NCBI RefSeq assembly: GCF_014489415.1
Contig: NZ_CP060822.1
Span: 496,001-560,000, forward strand
DNA from: Cylindrospermopsis curvispora GIHE-G1
GTDB taxonomy: Bacteria > Cyanobacteriota > Cyanobacteriia > Cyanobacteriales > Nostocaceae
DNA length: 64,000 bases
Direction of reading: 5' to 3'
A program made the position numbers and the translations under genes. Below the pieces are notes generated by a model that searched no databases, was not told the DNA's origin, and saw nothing but the letters and a program-made list of their open reading frames with translations. Position 1 is the stretch's first letter; each line of letters begins with the position of its first letter. This document shows positions 63,444-64,000 of this stretch, piece by piece.

Positions 63444-64000
63444 TCAGACGGTATCAACGGTCTCAAATTCAAATTTGATTTCTTTCCACAGTTCGCAAGC
63501 AGCTGCTAATTCAGGTGACCACTTGGCAGCTTCCCGAATAATGTCGTTACCTTCACGGGCTAAGTTACGACCTTCGTTACGCGCTTGAATACATGCTTCT
63601 AAGGCTACACGGTTAGCTGTTGCTCCAGGCGCATTACCCCAAGGGTGACCTAAGGTACCACCACCAAATTGTAGTACGGAATCATCTCCGAAGATCTCTA
63701 CTAGAGCTGGCATGTGCCATACGTGAATACCACCGGAAGCTACCGCCATTACCCCAGGCATGGAAGCCCAGTCTTGGGTAAAGTAAATACCACGAGATTT
63801 GTCTTGCTCTACGTAATTCTCACGTAGTAAATCTACGAAACCCATGGTGATAGCGCGATCGCCTTCTAATTTACCTACTACAGTACCAGTGTGAATATGG
63901 TCTCCACCAGACATACGCAGGGCTTTAGCTAGTACCCGGAAGTGAATCCCATGGTTCTTTTGACGGTCAATTACGGCGTGCATAGCCCGGTGAATGTGTA
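63444..64000 (-). CDS. rbcL: Ribulose bisphosphate carboxylase large chain, C-terminal part
   Basis: The last ~185 residues are in the window; the gene continues beyond base 64000. Seen: [32 protein letters not shown] (with the loop 6 lysine in GKLEG), [46 protein letters not shown] and a C-terminus [10 protein letters not shown], the tail recognised by RbcX. Form IB. Confidence 0.97.
   Translation of the reverse strand, partial: HIHRAMHAVIDRQKNHGIHFRVLAKALRMSGGDHIHTGTVVGKLEGDRAITMGFVDLLRENYVEQDKSRGIYFTQDWASMPGVMAVASGGIHVWHMPALVEIFGDDSVLQFGGGTLGHPWGNAPGATANRVALEACIQARNEGRNLAREGNDIIREAAKWSPELAAACELWKEIKFEFETVDTV

Noticed and set aside
1-64000. tRNA or rRNA genes
   Set aside because: No stretch with a convincing T-arm GTTCGA-type box plus acceptor stem was noticed on either strand; a tRNAscan run would be needed to exclude one.

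Overview
The window comes from a filamentous, probably nostocalean, cyanobacterium. The evidence is chlH, an rbcL-rbcX-rbcS cluster with rbcX between the Rubisco genes, a Ycf37-like TPR protein, many HIP1 octamers (GCGATCGC), DUF29 and Uma2 families, and AT-rich coding sequence. A Raphidiopsis/Cylindrospermopsis-type genome would fit, but that is inference. Housekeeping islands (chlH; rpmI-rplT; rbc) are separated by long accessory stretches full of decayed mobile elements, fused or truncated genes and repeats.

Layout. 0-8.7 kb: a minus-strand surface-polysaccharide cluster (WecE aminotransferase, glycosyltransferases, WbqC, acyltransferase, methyltransferases, PhyH-type oxygenase, small flippase-like protein). 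It is cut at its 3' end by an IS1-type element and carries two single-base frameshifts, one in a G9 tract. 8.7-18.2 kb: scrap yard with group II intron pieces, TnpB remnants, an IS630 element, a chimeric LhgO/epimerase ORF, a HicB-HicA fusion, Rpn nuclease copies and fragments, and PD-(D/E)XK-like proteins. 18.2-36 kb: a striking array of four near-identical P-loop ATPase/PD-(D/E)XK genes and six near-identical Uma2-like genes plus one diverged Uma2. They are interleaved with a two-hairpin repeat (14 copies in the window). The Uma2 copies differ in the number of a 21-bp heptad repeat (1, 1, 4, 6, 8, 10), and the ATPase copies are mosaics that swap discrete blocks.

36-46.9 kb: a small conserved protein behind a leader with a perfect inverted repeat, a membrane GTPase, AlkB, chlH, a DNA methyltransferase fragment, a frameshifted AAA ATPase and two DUF29 genes. 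47-54 kb: a mostly non-coding tandem array of a ~490-494 bp unit, each full unit with a HIP1 site and a promoter-like segment. It is interrupted by a small MITE-like insert and by toxin-antitoxin remnants. 54-58 kb: a HEARO/omega-RNA-like leader runs straight into a D-amino-acid-oxidase/ATP-grasp fusion gene, followed by an EamA exporter. This is a candidate small-molecule pathway. 58-64 kb: HEPN/MNT pair, rpmI-rplT, DUF29 coupled to a solute-binding protein, Ycf37-like protein, a second HEARO-like remnant, and rbcS-rbcX-rbcL read on the minus strand.

Two regions best deserve the label undescribed: the amplified ATPase/Uma2 array with built-in length and block variation, and the oxidase-ligase fusion with its exporter. 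All functional statements rest on reading motifs by eye; no database search was run.
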